From an uncultured Clostridium sp. (lineage in GTDB: Bacteria > Bacillota > Clostridia > Lachnospirales > Lachnospiraceae): a stretch of DNA of 15,523 nucleotides. The translations under genes and the position numbers were made by a program. The notes under the pieces are model-generated. The model searched no databases, was not told the DNA's origin, and saw only the letters and a program-made list of their open reading frames with translations. This document shows, one piece after another, positions 13,536-15,523 of this stretch. The stretch lies in the NCBI GenBank assembly GCA_900553925.1, contig USFH01000033.1, forward strand, positions 1-15,523, given 5' to 3'. Position 1 is the first letter of the stretch. Each line of letters starts with the position of its first letter.

Positions 13536-14591
13536 TTATTTATCTTCCAGTTCTGCAAGGATACGGAACAATGTGCTGATCTCCTTTTCTCTTGCAAGTT
13601 CAAAATAGTTCTTGAAACGGACAGATGACTCAATCTCGCCTGTGATAGAGATACGCACAAGCAGATTACGTGCGGTCAGCATATTGCGGACAACTGTCTC
13701 GTATTCTTTGATCGTATCCTCGTTGTACTTCAGATATCCATGCTTCATAAGGTATTTGATACGCTCAAGCATCAGTACCTTATGATCGTACATCACATGC
13801 AATGCACGGATATCGAAGTCCGGTTCCTCTGCATGAAGCTGCTTATCAATCTGTGCAAGCACCTTATCATACACTTTAATACCAAATGTTGTATCATCAA
13901 AACGATTACGAAGCATACGGAAATGATCCTTCGTATCCTGTGAATTCAAATACTCACTGATTGTCTGCTTAATTAATTCAATATCAAGCTCATAGATTGG
14001 ATGCTCTGTATTCTTCATAACAACATACAGACCACGACCACCCTTATGATCATCCTTAAATACATGGTCATCCTGTTCTGTGATAACCTCATAACCACGT
14101 TCCAAATCCTTGAAGCTGACTGTATTATAAGAATAATGATCCTGGAATGTGAAATCTCCTACATAGAATACTTCTTCATCACGGTTATATCCATAGATAA
14201 ACAGCTCATGAGGGAATTTGTAATCCACATCTGCATCACACAGAATCTTCGCCTCATCGAATACACCATATACATAACCATTCAGATCAATCGTCTTGAT
14301 AACAAAATCAATAATATTTCCACAATAACTCTGAATCTGCTCTTTCGTAAGAAGGGAGAACATCAGATATGGACACTGCTTCAAAGCGCTGCTTCCCGGC
14401 ATCATATCCGCAAGAAGCATATCGTCCCCTGTAAAAATCTCCTGAATGTTATAGCAACGGAGCTGAATATAGTTACTAAAAATCCATTTCTTCGCATTCT
14501 CATCATCCGAAAGAATGGAAAACAGTGTCGCGTGCCACTGCCAAGATGTAATCATAGGATATGTTACCGGTAATTTTTTCATGTCTGCCAT
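13536..14591 (-). CDS. BtrH/C39-like papain-fold protein of a carrier-protein operon, role unknown
   Basis: This 351-aa soluble protein is not firmly identified. Residues 120-170 resemble the His-Asp part of C39-like and BtrH N-terminal domains: PHELFIYGYNRDEEVFYVGD (127-146) with H128 and D146, then FKDLERGYEVI. In BtrH-type proteins (butirosin pathway) this fold moves an acyl or aminoacyl group from a carrier protein to an acceptor. The N-terminal TSWQWHATLFSIL (15-27) falls where related proteins carry the HC motif, and A21 would then replace the nucleophilic Cys; this alignment is by eye and uncertain. The C-terminal half (about 200-351) is helical. The ATG at 14591 has GGGAGG about 9 nt upstream. 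It lies 17 bp after the carrier protein gene and 1 bp before the PPTase, so all three work as one unit. A scaffolding or binding role is the alternative. Confidence 0.5.
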   Translation of the reverse strand: MADMKKLPVTYPMITSWQWHATLFSILSDDENAKKWIFSNYIQLRCYNIQEIFTGDDMLLADMMPGSSALKQCPYLMFSLLTKEQIQSYCGNIIDFVIKTIDLNGYVYGVFDEAKILCDADVDYKFPHELFIYGYNRDEEVFYVGDFTFQDHYSYNTVSFKDLERGYEVITEQDDHVFKDDHKGGRGLYVVMKNTEHPIYELDIELIKQTISEYLNSQDTKDHFRMLRNRFDDTTFGIKVYDKVLAQIDKQLHAEEPDFDIRALHVMYDHKVLMLERIKYLMKHGYLKYNEDTIKEYETVVRNMLTARNLLVRISITGEIESSVRFKNYFELAREKEISTLFRILAELEDK

Positions 14592-14608
14592 TTTACTGTT
14601 CCTCCCAT

Positions 14609-14854
14609 TTATGCTAATTTTTCTGCTATCAAAGCTGCAATATCACTGAACGAATCGTAATCACTAAGTGCAAGCTCATAATCATCAAACGAAATATCAA
14701 ACTTGCTCTCTGCTGCTACAAGCAGGCGAATTAAAGATACGGAATTTACACCATATTCATTTACCATGTCTGCATGCATATCTACATCATCCAATTCTGG
14801 CAAAACATCATGAATCACTTCCGTAAGTTTTGTTACAATCTGTTCCTTTTCCAT
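14609..14854 (-). CDS. Acyl/peptidyl carrier protein
   Basis: This 81-aa acidic protein has the four-helix carrier-protein pattern. The attachment site is S38 in EYGVNSVSLIRLL (33-45). Most carrier proteins have Asp before this serine (DSL/DSI); here it is N37. The serine is at the start of helix II as expected, and FDISFDDYEL (52-61) fits the next segment. It is not the usual fatty-acid ACP: the motif differs, and fab genes are absent. Its partners suggest a dedicated carrier for an acyl or aminoacyl group. A strong AAGGGGGT site precedes the ATG at 14854. It is the first gene of the operon behind the promoter at 14907-14935. Confidence 0.9.
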   Translation of the reverse strand: MEKEQIVTKLTEVIHDVLPELDDVDMHADMVNEYGVNSVSLIRLLVAAESKFDISFDDYELALSDYDSFSDIAALIAEKLA

Positions 14855-14906
14855 TGTCTGTACCCCCTTGGTAATAAATTACTTTCTCGATGTATCAAGT
14901 ACTTTA

Positions 14907-14935
14907 ATTTTACTATTATTACGATTGAAAAGCAA
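14907..14935 (-). promoter_or_regulatory. Promoter of the carrier protein operon
   Basis: On the minus strand TTGCTT (14930-14935) and TAAAAT (14907-14912) are 17 bp apart, with a start near 14900 and a leader of about 45 nt. It begins right after the rplA terminator, so the operon has its own start. A weaker pair (TTGATA...TATTAC) lies further downstream. Confidence 0.6.
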
Positions 14936-14936
14936 G

Positions 14937-14986
14937 AAAAAAAGAGTGCGTCTGCACTCCGCATCGGAATCCATTCACACTCTTTT
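14937..14986 (-). terminator. Intrinsic terminator after rplA
   Basis: AAAAGAGTGTG and its partner CGCACTCTTTT (14976-14986 with 14940-14950 on the plus strand) form an 11-bp stem with one G-U pair, followed by seven T on the minus strand. It starts 18 nt after the rplA stop and ends the ribosomal protein transcript before the carrier protein operon. Confidence 0.88.
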
Positions 14987-15004
14987 CTTCGTTATGGCTA
15001 AATC

Positions 15005-15523
15005 CTAGTACTTTGTAACGTTCAGCTTTACGCCAGGACCCATTGTAGAAGCTACTACCAAGCTCTTAATGTACTGTCCCTTTGCTGCTGCCGGCTTAGC
15101 CTTAACAACTGCATCTATTAAAGTCTGGAAGTTGTCTGTTAACTGCTCCTCTGTGAAAGAAGCCTTTCCAATTGGCACATGGATAATGTTTGACTTATCA
15201 AGTCTGTACTCAATCTTACCAGCCTTAATATCGTTGATTGCCTTTGTTACGTCCATAGTAACTGTACCAGCCTTTGGATTTGGCATCAAGCCCTTTGGTC
15301 CAAGGACACGGCCAAGACGTCCAACAACACCCATCATATCCGGTGTAGCAACAACAACATCAAAATCTAACCAGCCTTCGTTCTGGATCTTTGGTACAAG
15401 CTCATCTCCACCTGCGTAATCAGCACCTGCTGCAAGAGCCTCATCTACCTTGTTACCCTTAGCAAATACGAGAACCTTTACAGTCTTACCTGTTCCGTGA
15501 GGAAGAACAACTGCACCACGAAC
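15005..15523 (-). CDS. rplA: 50S ribosomal protein L1, C-terminal part (start outside the window)
   Basis: The 172 residues seen here are about three quarters of the usual 230-aa L1; the first 55-60 are cut off by the window edge. Strong L1 marks are the opening RGAVVLPHGTGK, GWLDFDVVVATPDMM, and the signature GRVLGPKGLMPNPKAGTV. The C-terminal part, IHVPIGKASFTEEQL, is also typical. L1 binds 23S rRNA at the L1 stalk and helps release deacylated tRNA from the E site. In many bacteria it also represses its own mRNA, but that site lies upstream and is not visible. The frame is open to the right edge, so the internal ATG at 15337 is not the start. rplK is expected just outside the window. Confidence 0.98.
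   Translation of the reverse strand, partial: VRGAVVLPHGTGKTVKVLVFAKGNKVDEALAAGADYAGGDELVPKIQNEGWLDFDVVVATPDMMGVVGRLGRVLGPKGLMPNPKAGTVTMDVTKAINDIKAGKIEYRLDKSNIIHVPIGKASFTEEQLTDNFQTLIDAVVKAKPAAAKGQYIKSLVVASTMGPGVKLNVTKY

Noticed and set aside
13535..13660. 42-codon extension of the PPTase frame from a TTG at 13660
   Set aside because: It overlaps the coding end of the 351-aa gene, and the ATG at 13534 has a ribosome binding site and fits the family's N-terminus.
14001..14573. 190-codon plus-strand frame opposite the 351-aa gene
   Set aside because: It is an antisense shadow of a coding gene with a good ribosome binding site; its product is rich in I, T and C without domain pattern.
15005..15337. 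L1 as a short 110-aa protein starting at 15337
   Set aside because: The frame runs open to the window edge with conserved L1 sequence upstream, so the ATG at 15337 is internal.
1..15523. CRISPR array, prophage, transposase or rRNA genes
   Set aside because: No regularly spaced repeats with unique spacers, no phage or transposase motifs and no rRNA sequence were seen on either strand.

Overview
The window looks like a chromosomal segment of a low-to-moderate GC Firmicute of the class Clostridia, most likely a gut Lachnospiraceae. The signs are AGGAGG-type ribosome binding sites, sigma-A-like TTGACA/TATAAT promoters, tRNA genes without encoded CCA, and protein sequences of Clostridia type (CvfB, a TtcA-like PP-loop enzyme, an SbcD/YhaO-like phosphoesterase). 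The genus is not resolved. Nothing points to a prophage, plasmid, CRISPR array or intact insertion sequence.

Layout. Positions 1-2947 read leftward: the start of a response regulator, tRNA-Pro(CGG), a TtcA-family tRNA thiolase, and a membrane-anchored SbcD-like phosphoesterase with an altered catalytic motif. Positions 3091-7884 read rightward: two glycosyltransferases (GT4 and GT2) behind a promoter embedded in 10-bp direct repeats, CTP synthase (pyrG) with its own strong promoter, and a PAP2-family membrane protein whose ribosome binding site lies in a hairpin. A bidirectional terminator at 7918-7958 separates these from a leftward block (7968-11793): an unknown 116-aa gene, cvfB, ridA, ilvE and a GT2 glycosyltransferase.

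Positions 11984-12703 hold tRNA-Gln(CTG) and tRNA-Arg(ACG), transcribed toward each other and separated by terminators and a structured inverted-repeat element of about 276 bp. The two tRNA leaders share an 11-nt motif at their start sites. Positions 12809-14935 (leftward) carry a compact operon with its own promoter: an acyl carrier protein, a 351-aa protein that resembles the BtrH/C39-like papain fold, and an Sfp-type phosphopantetheinyl transferase. The right edge (15005-15523) is the C-terminal three quarters of ribosomal protein L1 with its terminator.

How the genes fit together. RidA beside IlvE fits the known role of RidA in protecting PLP enzymes from reactive enamines. The glycosyltransferases may act on a cell-surface polysaccharide, but no full locus is present. 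The carrier protein, its predicted activating enzyme and the BtrH-like protein form a self-contained acyl- or aminoacyl-carrier module of unknown product. This is the best candidate here for an undescribed system, followed by the inverted-repeat element between the tRNA genes. All functional calls come from motif reading; no database search was run.
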